Origin: Actinomadura barringtoniae | GTDB taxonomy: Bacteria; Actinomycetota; Actinomycetes; Streptosporangiales; Streptosporangiaceae | Assembly: GCF_017573505.1 (NCBI RefSeq) | Contig: NZ_JAGEOJ010000016.1 | Coordinates: forward strand, 268,943-332,942 | Direction: 5' to 3' | Length of the DNA stretch: 64,000 nt | Part shown: positions 16,143 to 23,468 of the stretch, in pieces | Layout of the letters: each line of letters begins with the position of its first letter | Numbering within the stretch: position 1 is the stretch's first letter | Made by a program: the position numbers and the translations under genes | Notes under the pieces: model-generated | Database searches by the model: none | What the model saw: the letters and a program-made list of their open reading frames with translations, nothing else | What the model was told of the DNA's origin: nothing

Positions 16143-16910
16143 CTAGCCGCGGGACAGGGCGGCGATCCGGCGGCGGGCGGGGCCGGCGCGGCGGGCGGCT
16201 ATGGCGAAGAGGGCTCCGGCTATGAAGCCGTAGATGTGGGCCACGTAGGCGACGCTGCTCTTCTCCTCGGAGACGGCGTCGACTCGGAGTGAGTACCACT
16301 GGACTACGAAGAAGAGGCCCATGACGACCCAGGCGGGCAGGCGGAGGACGAAGAGGGGTGGTACGTAGCTGACGAAGCGGCCGCGGGGGTTGAGGATCAG
16401 GTAGACGCCCATGACCCCGGCGATCGCGCCTGAGGCGCCGATGAGGGGGACTGTGGAGTCGGGCGATGTGTAGGCGAAGCCGTAGACGGCTACCAGGCCG
16501 AAGAAGAGGTAGCTGAGGAGGTAGCGAAGTCTGCCCAGGCGGTCTTCTACCCCCATGCCGACCACGAAGAGGGCTACCAGGTTGCCCAGGAGGTGCACGG
16601 CGCCTGAGTGCAGGAACATCGACTCGAAGGCCGATACCCAGGGGACCTTGTGGAAGTCCGAGGGGCCGCACTCGCGGGCTACCTGGCTCGGAATCGGCTG
16701 CTGCTCACCGGTTGTGAGCTCCTTGGGGATGGCCCCGTGCTGCAGCGTGAACTCGACCGCCTTGCACTCGCGGACCTTGCCCTCTCCGTACCAGGTGGAG
16801 AAGTTGGCCATCGGCGTGATCAGGAAGACCAGGACGTTGGCCGCCACCAGGAGGTAGGTGACCCACGGGACGCGCCGGGTCGGCTGGCTGTCGTAGAGAG
16901 GCAGAGCCAT
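16143..16910 (-). CDS. Rhomboid-family intramembrane serine protease
   Basis: 255 residues from the ATG at 16910, with GGAGAGGA five bases upstream; a longer form is possible but weaker. Six or more membrane helices are predicted. The catalytic dyad is Ser160 in GASGAIAG and His225 in VAHIYGFIAG. The helix 2 HLLGN motif (SGAVHLLGNLVAL) supplies the conserved oxyanion His/Asn. Between helices 1 and 2 lies an extracytoplasmic loop of about 70 residues with two Cys (RECKAVE and RECGPSD) likely to be disulfide-bonded. Rhomboids cleave membrane proteins within or next to the bilayer; the substrate is unknown. Confidence 0.92.
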   Translation of the reverse strand: MALPLYDSQPTRRVPWVTYLLVAANVLVFLITPMANFSTWYGEGKVRECKAVEFTLQHGAIPKELTTGEQQPIPSQVARECGPSDFHKVPWVSAFESMFLHSGAVHLLGNLVALFVVGMGVEDRLGRLRYLLSYLFFGLVAVYGFAYTSPDSTVPLIGASGAIAGVMGVYLILNPRGRFVSYVPPLFVLRLPAWVVMGLFFVVQWYSLRVDAVSEEKSSVAYVAHIYGFIAGALFAIAARRAGPARRRIAALSRG

Positions 16911-16945
16911 GTCAGTCCTCTCCGATTGCCCCGGTTCCTCCCGCC

Positions 16946-18724
16946 TCACCTTAGTGGGCGTCCGGCGCCCCGGCCCTCAGGCTCGGCCGGGACGTAGGCG
17001 TTGTCGATCCATTCGCGCAGGCCCTCGGCGCCGTGCAGGGGGCACGACCATTCGCCGTCCACCTCGACCAGGCGGCCGCCGGGCGCGTCGAGCCAGCGCA
17101 GGATGCATTCCATCTCCTCGGCTGTGGCGCTGCCGGAGGGGCCGGGGCCGGGGAAAACGGTCTCGGCGGTGGCGATGAGAGCGTCCACGTAGGGGCGCGG
17201 GTGGGCGCCGGGCGGGATCGTTCCGGCTGCGGCCAGGCGGCCGTAGCGGACCACTGAGAGCTCCCAGCCGCCGTCGAAGGCGGGACGGGCGGCCACCAGC
17301 TGGGAGCAGCGGGCCAGGGCGGTCAGGCGCTGGCCTCGGGCGGCGGCGCGGACGAACGCGGCCAGGCGGTCGCGCTGGGCTGCGGCCTCCTCGTAGCGCA
17401 GGCCCACGGTGAGGCGGTCGATGCGCACCTGGGCGGCGGCGACGACCGGGCGTACGTCGCCCTCCATGATCGAACGGGCCGATTCGGCGTGCAGGGCGTA
17501 CGCGGCGGCGGGTTCGCGGCCCTCGCAGGGGGCGCCGCAGCGGCCGATCTCCGACAGGAGACAACTGCGGGCGCCGCCGCGTTCGATCAGCCGGAGGGTG
17601 AGCCGCTGCGAGCATTGGCGCAGGGGGACGGCCTCGTGCAGCGCGGCGCGGGCCTCCTCGGCTTGGCGCTGGGACCCCAGCGGGCCTAGGTAGACGGCGC
17701 CGTCGTCGCGGCACTCCCGGACGATGGACAGGCGGGGGAACGGCTCGACGGTCAGTTTGAGCCAGAACGCGCGTTCGGGATGCTTGGAACGCCGGTTGTA
17801 GCGAGGCTTGTGGGCGGCGATCAGGCGCAGCTCCCGTACTTCGGCTTCGAGGCCCGTCGCGCAGACGATCGTGCGGATCCGTTCGGCCAGGCCGACCATC
17901 TCGCGGACCCTCCAGCGCGTCTCCGAGCCGGTGAAGTAGCTGCGGACACGGGTGCGCAAGTCGCCGCTCTTGCCGACGTACAGGACCTCGCCGCCATCGT
18001 CCTCGAACAGGTAGACGCCGGGGGCGCTCGGCACGTCGTCGGCCAGGTGGCGCTTGCGCTTCTGCTCGGGCGTCGGCGCCTTGGCGAACGACTTGAGCTC
18101 CTCCAGCGAGGTCACGTTGAACGAGCCGAGCCGTTCGATCAGACCGTGCAGCACGTCGACGGTGGCCTTGGCGTCGGCGAGCGCCCGGTGGCAGGGCTCG
18201 GTGGCCGTACGGAAGAAGCGCGACAGCGTGCTCAGCTTGCAGTTGGGCACCTCGTCCTTGGTGAGCACGCGGCGCGCGAGGTCGGCGGTGTCGACGACGG
18301 CGAACGTGGGCCAGGCGTAGCCCTGCTCGGCGCAGGCGGCCTTGAGGAACCCGATGTCGAACGGGGCGTTGTGGGCCACCAGCACGCAGCCGCGGGCGAA
18401 CTCCAGGAACGCCGGCAGCACCGAGTCGATCTTGGGCGCCGCGTACACCATCTGCTGGGTGATCCCGGTCAGCGCGGTGATGAACGGCGGGATCGGGCCG
18501 CCCGGGTCCACCAGCGTGCCGAACTCGCCCAGCTCCAATCCCCCGCTGACCTTCACCGCGCCGATCTCGGTGATCGCGTCGGTGGCGGCCGCGCCGCCGG
18601 TCGTCTCCAGGTCCACCACCACGAACGTGACGTCGGCGAGATGGGTCCCGAGATCTTCGAACGTCCCCTGCACCCCCTGTGCGGAAGGCCGATCGGGGTG
18701 GGCGGGGTTGGTGCTGCGGGCCAT
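16946..18724 (-). CDS. DEDD exonuclease fused to UvrC-type GIY-YIG nuclease
   Basis: 592 residues from the ATG at 18724. Residues 32-205 are a DnaQ-like 3'-5' exonuclease: Asp38 and Glu40 in VVVDLETTGG, the Exo II region HNAPFDIGFL, and HRALADAKATVD for Exo III. A GIY-YIG endonuclease follows (APGVYLFEDDGGEVLYVGKS), then a UvrC-like middle region with Cys residues (RSCLLSEIGRCGAPCEG). It lacks the UvrC C-terminal RNase H and HhH domains and so resembles Cho plus an exonuclease. M. tuberculosis Rv2191 has this arrangement near trpD and ctaE. A role in nucleotide excision repair or lesion trimming is inferred from domains. Confidence 0.9.
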   Translation of the reverse strand: MARSTNPAHPDRPSAQGVQGTFEDLGTHLADVTFVVVDLETTGGAAATDAITEIGAVKVSGGLELGEFGTLVDPGGPIPPFITALTGITQQMVYAAPKIDSVLPAFLEFARGCVLVAHNAPFDIGFLKAACAEQGYAWPTFAVVDTADLARRVLTKDEVPNCKLSTLSRFFRTATEPCHRALADAKATVDVLHGLIERLGSFNVTSLEELKSFAKAPTPEQKRKRHLADDVPSAPGVYLFEDDGGEVLYVGKSGDLRTRVRSYFTGSETRWRVREMVGLAERIRTIVCATGLEAEVRELRLIAAHKPRYNRRSKHPERAFWLKLTVEPFPRLSIVRECRDDGAVYLGPLGSQRQAEEARAALHEAVPLRQCSQRLTLRLIERGGARSCLLSEIGRCGAPCEGREPAAAYALHAESARSIMEGDVRPVVAAAQVRIDRLTVGLRYEEAAAQRDRLAAFVRAAARGQRLTALARCSQLVAARPAFDGGWELSVVRYGRLAAAGTIPPGAHPRPYVDALIATAETVFPGPGPSGSATAEEMECILRWLDAPGGRLVEVDGEWSCPLHGAEGLREWIDNAYVPAEPEGRGAGRPLR

Positions 18725-18936
18725 GTCGGGGACCGTAGAGGACGCCACCGACAGACTACGGAGCGCTAGGGTTGTGGCAGATCCGGGCATTCGGCGTTTC
18801 TGCTGGTTAAGGCATCGTGCGCCCGGAAATACTCAGCGAACGGCGGTAACGGCCTGGGAGGAGCGGGATCATCGACGGCGGCCCCGAAGCTCAGGAGCGC
18901 CTGGCGCGGCCTCTGCCCGAGGCCGTACGCCAGGGC

Positions 18937-20202
18937 GTGGTCGAGGCCGCGGCCGAGCTGATCGGCACGCTCCCCGCGGCCGAGGTCCCGGTACCGCTGC
19001 GCCGGTTCGCCCAGTTCGAACGGCGCAAGCGGGCCAAGCTCGCCGGGCAGCCGATCGCGGCGCTGCTGGAGAAGGACGAGGACTTCCGGCTCCGCGTCGC
19101 CGAAACCTTCCGCGAGTCCCAACCCGACCTGGTGGCGGCGGTCGAGGCGGGTGAGCTGCCCCCGGCGGCCGATCCGGTACGGGTGGCGGTGATCGCCTAT
19201 CTGCTGCGGCCCGAAGGGTGGACGGGACTCGTCGAAGCGGCCCGTGAAGAGCTGGAACGCTCCGCGAGCGTGTCCGAGGGCGAGGCCGCCGAACGCAAGA
19301 TCGCCGCGCTGAGGGAGGAACTCGCGGCCGCCCGTACGACCCGTTCGGCCGAGACCGACAAGCTGCGCGCGGAGCTGCGCGACGCCAAGGCCGAGATCGC
19401 CGAGCTGCGCCGCAAGGTGCACGAGGCGCGGATCAAGGCCAAGTCCGCGCACGAACGCGCCGAGGCCCTGGCCGAGGAGACCGAACGAGAGCTGGCCGCC
19501 GCCCGCGAGTCCACCGCGGCCTCCGACAAGGAGATGCGCAAGCTGCGCGGCAAGCTCGCCCAGGCCGAGGCGACCGCCGAGGCCGCCCGGCGCGCCGCCC
19601 GCGAGGGCCGCAACGTCGACGACGTGCGGCTGCGCATGCTGCTGGACACGCTGGTGGACGCGGCCCAGGGCGTACGGCGCGAGCTCGCCCTGCCCACGAT
19701 GATCGCCAAGCCCGCGGACGCGGTCGGCGGCGTCGAGCCCGACAAGCTCGCCCACCGCAACCTCCCAGGCCGCGCCCTGTCGGACGACGACCCGCAGCTG
19801 CTCGACCGGCTGCTCACGCTCCCCCAGGTCCACCTGGTCGTGGACGGCTACAACGTCACCAAGACCGGCTACGGCGAGCTGCCGCTGGCCGACCAGCGCC
19901 GCCGCCTCCTGTCTGGGCTCGGCGGCCTCGTCGCCCAGACCAAGGCCGAGGTCACCTGCGTCTTCGACGGCGCCGAACTGGACGCCCCGGTCGCGATCGG
20001 CGCCCCCCGCGGCGTACGGGTCCTGTTCAGCCACCCCGGCCAGACCGCCGACGAGCTCATCGGCGAACTCGTCCGCGCCGAACCCTCCGGCCGCGCCGTG
20101 GTGGTCGTCTCCTCCGACCGCGAGGTAGCCGACGCCGCCCGCAAGGCCAACGCCCGCCCCGCTGTGTCTTCTTTGCTCCTTCGTCGCCTTTCGCGGGTGT
20201 GA
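18937..20202 (+). CDS. NYN-domain (YacP-like) RNA-binding nuclease protein
   Basis: 421 residues from the first conventional start (GTG). The frame is open upstream with PLPEAVRQG just before it, and GGGAGGAG at 18856-18863 points to an ATC codon at 18868 or 18871, so the true protein may be about 23 residues longer. Residues 1-110 are helical and basic. A long coiled coil follows (about 110-225: Glu/Ala/Lys/Arg heptads). Residues 280-420 are a NYN/PIN-like nuclease fold with VHLVVDGYNVTKT, VTCVFDGAEL and VVVVSSDREVADAA, where the Asp residues bind metal. YacP relatives cut rRNA or mRNA. The stop codon lies inside the left arm of a perfect 16-bp hairpin. Confidence 0.85.
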   Translation: MVEAAAELIGTLPAAEVPVPLRRFAQFERRKRAKLAGQPIAALLEKDEDFRLRVAETFRESQPDLVAAVEAGELPPAADPVRVAVIAYLLRPEGWTGLVEAAREELERSASVSEGEAAERKIAALREELAAARTTRSAETDKLRAELRDAKAEIAELRRKVHEARIKAKSAHERAEALAEETERELAAARESTAASDKEMRKLRGKLAQAEATAEAARRAAREGRNVDDVRLRMLLDTLVDAAQGVRRELALPTMIAKPADAVGGVEPDKLAHRNLPGRALSDDDPQLLDRLLTLPQVHLVVDGYNVTKTGYGELPLADQRRRLLSGLGGLVAQTKAEVTCVFDGAELDAPVAIGAPRGVRVLFSHPGQTADELIGELVRAEPSGRAVVVVSSDREVADAARKANARPAVSSLLLRRLSRV

Positions 20203-20324
20203 CCCCCTCGCCTGGCGGCTCGGCGGTCACACCCGCGAAAGAGGCGAGCGCGACATCGCTTCGCGATCTTCGCGGACGACTTCGCCTCCGGCTCGTCGCC
20301 CGCTCAGGAAGCGCGCTCGCGTGC
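20189..20324 (+). repeat. Structured intergenic repeat element, copy A
   Basis: Hairpin 1 is a perfect 16-bp stem (20189-20204 with 20225-20240) around a loop containing CGCCTGGCGGCTCG. GCGAGCGCG (20244-20252) pairs with CGCGCTCGC (20312-20320) and encloses a small hairpin ATCGC-TTC-GCGAT and a third variable-arm hairpin with the loop TTCGCCTCCGGC. Three related copies are at 33190, 52795 and 59866. The left arm overlaps the stop of the NYN gene, so this copy may also terminate transcription. Confidence 0.85.
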
Positions 20325-20453
20325 ACATGCCGCCCTCCTGGACGCTCGGCTGTCCCGGCGGAAAGCCCTGTGCTGCCGGGGTTTCGGGATTCTGTCGGAC
20401 CCCTTCCGTACTGTGCGTCACGTTCGGGTCACGCGACTCATGAGGAGGACGGG

Positions 20454-20657
20454 ATGCTGATCGACTGTGACGGGTGCCAGGTGCGCGGTACGGGGTGCGG
20501 CGACTGCGTGGTGACCACGCTGCTGGCGGCACCGGCCACGGCGCCCGCGGGGGAGGTCGATATCGATGAGGAGGAACGGCGGGCGCTTCAGGTGCTGGCC
20601 GATCTCGACATGGTGCCGCCGTTGCGCTTGGCGCACCGGCGTGGCCGCGCCTCGTGA
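20454..20657 (+). CDS. Small Cys-rich conserved hypothetical protein
   Basis: 67 residues, ATG preceded by AGGAGG at 20442-20447. It opens MLIDCDGCQVRGTGCGDCVV: four Cys in a C-x2-C-x6-C-x2-C pattern suggest a zinc knuckle or iron site. The rest is an acidic helix (DEEERRALQVLADLDM) and a basic end. Similar small proteins occur beside P60 genes in other actinomycetes, but no function is assigned. It stands between repeat copy A and the RipA-like gene on the same strand. Confidence 0.7.
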   Translation: MLIDCDGCQVRGTGCGDCVVTTLLAAPATAPAGEVDIDEEERRALQVLADLDMVPPLRLAHRRGRAS

Positions 20658-20786
20658 TCATGTAGTCGCCGATAGTGTCGAAAGCCGGACGAGCTTTGCG
20701 AATACTGCCGATTCGGTTGTGACTGGTGTTGCCCCATCGCTAATGTCATCCGCTGATAGAAGCGGACGAGAGGGGCATATCCGACC

Positions 20787-21791
20787 GTGGCCAGTGATCG
20801 AGCAAGGCGCGGGGGCTCCCGCCGTCTGATGGCGACGGCCTGCCTGACCGTGACGACCTCCAGCATCGTGCTGCTCCCGGTGGGCTCGGCTCACGCCGAC
20901 CCGAAGCCCACCGCGGCGTCTGTCCAGAAGAAGCTGGACAAGCTGAACGACCAGGTCGACCACCTGGTGGAGAAGTACAACCAGGTCGGCGAGGACCTCA
21001 AGGTCGCGCGGCGCAAGCTGCAGGCGGCCCAGAAGGCCACGCGCACCGAGCAGGCCTCGTTCGAGACGCTCCGCCAGAAGGTCGCCCAGATGGCCGCACA
21101 GGCCTACAAGAACGGCGACAACGGCGACGTCCCGGGCTTCCTGAGCGCCGACAACCCGCAGACGATCCTCGACCAGTCGTCGATCTTCTCGCACCTGTCG
21201 GAGAACCGTTCGGCGGACCTGAACCAGTTCGTGGCGGCCGCGCAGCGCGTCCGGCGCGAGCAGGCGCAGGCGCAGAGCGCCTTCGACGAGGTGAACGGCA
21301 AGGCCAAGGACCTGAAGGGCCAGAAGGCCAAGGTCGACGCCATGATCAAGCAGCAGAAGAAGCTGCTCGCCAAGCTCGGCATCAAGGCCGACAGCGGCGG
21401 CTCCGGGCCCCGGGGCGGCACCTACAACGGTCCCGCCAGCGGCAACGCCCGCAAGGCGCTCGACTTCGCCTACAGCAAGCTGGGCACCCCGTACCTGTAC
21501 GGCGGCACCGGCCCCCGCTACGACTGCTCCGGGCTCACCATGCGGGCCTGGGAGGCCGCCGGGGTCAGCATCACCCGGACCACCAACTCCCAGTACGCGG
21601 CGACCAAGCACATCGCCAAGAGCGACCTGCAGCCCGGCGACCTGGTGTTCTTCAGCAACCTCGGGCACGTCGGCATGTACGTCGGCGGCGGCAAGATGAT
21701 CCACTCGCCGCACACCGGCGCCTCCGTCGAGGTGACCAGCATCACCTCGGGCTACTACCTGTCGAACTTCTACGGGGCCACGCGCCCGTAG
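20787..21791 (+). CDS. NlpC/P60 peptidoglycan endopeptidase with coiled coil (RipA/RipC-like)
   Basis: 334 residues from a GTG. A signal peptide (ending GSAHADP, cleavage near residue 37) is followed by a long coiled coil (about 45-200, for example KLDKLNDQVDHLVEKYNQVG) and a C-terminal NlpC/P60 domain with Cys247 (YDCSGLTM), His294 (LGHVGMYVG) and His306 (IHSPHTG). Such enzymes cut D-Glu-mDAP bonds in peptidoglycan stems during growth or division; the coiled coil usually keeps the enzyme inactive until an FtsX-type partner binds. M. tuberculosis has the homologous Rv2190c at the same place. No riboswitch is seen upstream of this one. A hairpin with a T-rich tail follows. Confidence 0.93.
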   Translation: MASDRARRGGSRRLMATACLTVTTSSIVLLPVGSAHADPKPTAASVQKKLDKLNDQVDHLVEKYNQVGEDLKVARRKLQAAQKATRTEQASFETLRQKVAQMAAQAYKNGDNGDVPGFLSADNPQTILDQSSIFSHLSENRSADLNQFVAAAQRVRREQAQAQSAFDEVNGKAKDLKGQKAKVDAMIKQQKKLLAKLGIKADSGGSGPRGGTYNGPASGNARKALDFAYSKLGTPYLYGGTGPRYDCSGLTMRAWEAAGVSITRTTNSQYAATKHIAKSDLQPGDLVFFSNLGHVGMYVGGGKMIHSPHTGASVEVTSITSGYYLSNFYGATRP

Positions 21792-21829
21792 CACTCCCCC
21801 CTCAGGCTGCCCACAGCGGCCGATTCGAT

Positions 21830-21866
21830 CAACGGACCGGGTCTGACCTGGTCCGTTGTTCATTTT
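21830..21866 (+). terminator. Hairpin with T-rich tail after the first P60 gene
   Basis: CAACGGACCGGGT (21830-21842) pairs with ACCTGGTCCGTTG (21846-21858) with one wobble, followed by TTCATTTT. This is a good intrinsic terminator for the gene ending at 21791. Confidence 0.8.
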
Positions 21867-21876
21867 GCCGGTGGTT

Positions 21877-21904
21877 TGCAATTCAATGACCGTTTGGTAC
21901 GTTG
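21877..21904 (+). promoter_or_regulatory. Possible promoter upstream of hairpin array
   Basis: TTGCAA at 21877-21882 and TACGTT at 21899-21904 are separated by 16 bp and would fire toward the hairpin array, the first c-di-AMP riboswitch and the P60 gene at 22529. Assignment rests on weak consensus similarity alone. Confidence 0.35.
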
Positions 21905-21911
21905 TGGCCTG

Positions 21912-22117
21912 GCGGCGTCCCCCAGACGCCGCATCGGTCTCATTGCCCCCTTTGGGCTGATGACCGCGCGGCAGTCCCTGCCGCACCCCCGGACGGCGCC
22001 CTCCAAGCGCCGATCCCGCGGCACTCCCCAGGTGCCGCCGGCGGCACCCTCCACGTGCCGCCCCTCGCGACACCGTCCAGGTGCCGCAGAGGCGCGACGC
22101 GTTCCACGCGCCGCGCC
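21912..22117. repeat. Array of seven small hairpins with conserved loops
   Basis: Seven consecutive hairpins of 17-27 bases lie head to tail: 21912-21932, 21968-21984, 21994-22012, 22018-22038, 22040-22062, 22067-22087 and 22091-22117. Stems of 6-11 bp differ in sequence but each is self-complementary. Plus-strand loops all contain CC, mostly YCCA (CCCCA, TCC, CCTCCAA, TCCCCAG, CCTCCAC, CGTCCAG, TTCCA). The only two stem mismatches are A.C on the plus strand, which become G.U pairs in a minus-strand RNA, where loops read UGGRR. The 737-bp gap 21792-22528 holds this array, further GC-rich palindromes to about 22303, and the riboswitch; no gene is convincing. Confidence 0.8.
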
Positions 22118-22281
22118 GGTCTCCCCCGGAGGCCACCGGCCGGCCCGGCCGCACCGTGCGCACGCCGACAGCGTGCATGGCGCTGAGAGCGCGCCACAGC
22201 GGTCTTCTCACGGGCGCCGGCCGCGGAACGTGCCCCGTCTGGGCCGTTCCTGACCAAACAACATCAGCGCCGCTCTTTCGC

Positions 22282-22303
22282 ACGCGGGACATCAGGGTCC
22301 CGC
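22282..22303. terminator. Perfect 8-bp hairpin upstream of first riboswitch
   Basis: CGCGGGAC and GTCCCGCG pair perfectly around the loop ATCAGG. It lies between the hairpin array and the first c-di-AMP riboswitch and could separate the two transcripts on either strand. Confidence 0.4.
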
Positions 22304-22339
22304 GCACGGGCCTCATCGCGCCCAAGGATCGCAGCGGCA

Positions 22340-22518
22340 ACGCCGAGTCCGCCGCAGCGCGGAGCCGGGGACCCAAAGGCCGGTGTCCAGTTCGTCTGGA
22401 CCGGCACCGTCCCGGGGTGAATCGGCGCGCCTCTCCCCTCGAACCCTCGAACGGGGCACGCCGTAGGTCGACTTCCACGTCCGAACCCGTCAGCTAACCC
22501 GGTAGGCGTCTGGAAGAA
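22340..22518 (+). promoter_or_regulatory. c-di-AMP (ydaO/yuaA) riboswitch 1
   Basis: The conserved core is present: GGAGCCGGGGACCC, GGGGTGAATCGG, and the diagnostic CCGAACCCGTCAGCTAACCC followed by GGTAGGCG and GGAAG. ydaO-type riboswitches bind cyclic di-AMP and turn off cell-wall hydrolase genes in actinobacteria. It ends immediately before AAGGAG, the ribosome site of the P60 gene starting at 22529. Compared with riboswitch 2 the peripheral arm at about 22381-22412 is longer. Confidence 0.93.
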
Positions 22519-22528
22519 GGAGATACCC

Positions 22529-23086
22529 CTGTCCAGCAACGCTGTCAGCAGCACCACTCGTCGCGTGCGCGTCACCGGCGGCCTCGTCGCCGCCACCGCG
22601 GTGATGACGCCCCTCATCGCGACGGCGACCACCCCCACTGCTGAGGCCTCGGCCAAGGCCGTTCCGGTCTCCAAGGTCGTCAAGCAGGCCAAGCACAAGT
22701 CCTGGTCGCAGCGCCAGAAGCTTGCGCAGAAGGCGCTCAAGTACGCCTACAAGAAGAAGGGCAAGCCGTACCGCTACGGAGCGGCCGGCCCGAACTCCTT
22801 CGACTGCTCCGGTCTGGTCCAGTGGGCCTACAAGAAGGCCGGGGTCAAGCTGCCCCGCGTCACCGGCCCGCAGTACAGCGCCGTGAAGAACAAGGTCTCC
22901 TGGAAGCACCTCGCCCCGGGCGACCTGGTCTTCTTCCACGGCAAGGGCCACGTGGGCATCGTGACCAAGCACAAGGGCAACAAGATCTACATGATCCACG
23001 CCCCGCACTCGGGCAGCCACGTGAAGATCGAGAAGCTCAACAGCTACCGCAAGAAGACCTTCTCGGGCGCCGTCCGCCCCTACTGA
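22529..23086 (+). CDS. Small secreted NlpC/P60 endopeptidase, probable CTG start
   Basis: 185 residues if translation starts at CTG 22529, six bases after AAGGAG. The first ordinary start is GTG 22565, 42 bases from that site. The CTG start gives an N-terminal stretch that aligns with the CHAP protein at 23469 (VRVTGGLVAATAV against VRTTGGLVAGAVV), the latter with a GTG at the equivalent place. A signal peptide ends near TAEASA. The catalytic domain has Cys93 (FDCSGLVQW), His141 (KGHVGIV) and His157 (IHAPHSG). It cleaves peptidoglycan stem peptides and is controlled by the c-di-AMP riboswitch just upstream. The 3' end is followed by tandem repeats of its own stop region. Confidence 0.88.
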   Translation: MSSNAVSSTTRRVRVTGGLVAATAVMTPLIATATTPTAEASAKAVPVSKVVKQAKHKSWSQRQKLAQKALKYAYKKKGKPYRYGAAGPNSFDCSGLVQWAYKKAGVKLPRVTGPQYSAVKNKVSWKHLAPGDLVFFHGKGHVGIVTKHKGNKIYMIHAPHSGSHVKIEKLNSYRKKTFSGAVRPY

Positions 23087-23160
23087 TCCAAGCGCGGATC
23101 TACTGATCCAGGCCGGGTCTACTGATCCAGCGTGGATCTACTGATCCAAGGGCGGATCCA
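23081..23160 (+). repeat. Tandem repeats anchored on the P60 stop codon
   Basis: TACTGATCCA occurs exactly four times, at 23081, 23101, 23120 and 23139, the first containing the TGA stop. Units of 19-20 bases form small GATCC...GGATC hairpins, for example at 23085-23100. A partial fifth unit (GGATCCAGA) ends the array. Confidence 0.9.
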
Positions 23161-23167
23161 GAACCAG

Positions 23168-23200
23168 GCGCGGCCGCCTCGCCCCCGTGGGCGGCCGCGC
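23168..23200 (+). terminator. Terminator after the small P60 gene
   Basis: GCGCGGCCGCC (23168-23178) and GGCGGCCGCGC (23190-23200) form a perfect 11-bp stem, followed by CTTCCCCCCT. The remaining part of the 382-bp gap to 23468 holds two more palindromes (near 23231-23281 and 23300-23324) and riboswitch 2, with no gene. Confidence 0.75.
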
Positions 23201-23325
23201 CTTCCCCCCTCCTCCCCCCTCAACGACTTCGCGAGACCCTCGCGGTCCCCTCGCATCTCCCCTCCCGCGAGCGGTCTCGCCTTCTTCTCATACGTCTGAG
23301 GCCGTCCGGCCCCCCTGGACGGCCC

Positions 23326-23456
23326 CGCCGAGTCCGCGGTCACGCGGAGCCGGGGAACCACACGTTCCTTTGGGGTGAATCGGCCTCTGAGCAGGCCGTA
23401 GGGCAGCTTCCACGCCCGAACCCGTCAGCTAACCCGGTAGGCGGCATGGAAGCCAA
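23326..23456 (+). promoter_or_regulatory. c-di-AMP (ydaO/yuaA) riboswitch 2
   Basis: A compact copy of the same class: GCCGAGTCCGCGGTCACGCG at the 5' side, GGAGCCGGGGAACC, TTTGGGGTGAATCGG, GGGCAGCTTCCACG, then CCGAACCCGTCAGCTAACCC and GGTAGGCGG. It lies directly upstream of AAGGAG for the CHAP-domain gene at 23469. Two separate c-di-AMP riboswitches about 1 kb apart thus control adjacent wall hydrolases. Confidence 0.95.
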
Positions 23457-23468
23457 GGAGATCCCCTC

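Noticed and set aside
20658..20786. Third c-di-AMP riboswitch before the RipA-like gene
   Set aside because: The diagnostic AACCCGTCAGCTAACCC segment is absent.
21912..22117. CRISPR or tRNA-type cluster
   Set aside because: Hairpins have different stem sequences, no constant repeat and no spacer; no cloverleaf or CCA end could be drawn.
21860..22257. Small minus-strand proteins in the hairpin array region
   Set aside because: Open frames there have no ribosome sites or fold-like composition; the palindromic structure explains the sequence better.
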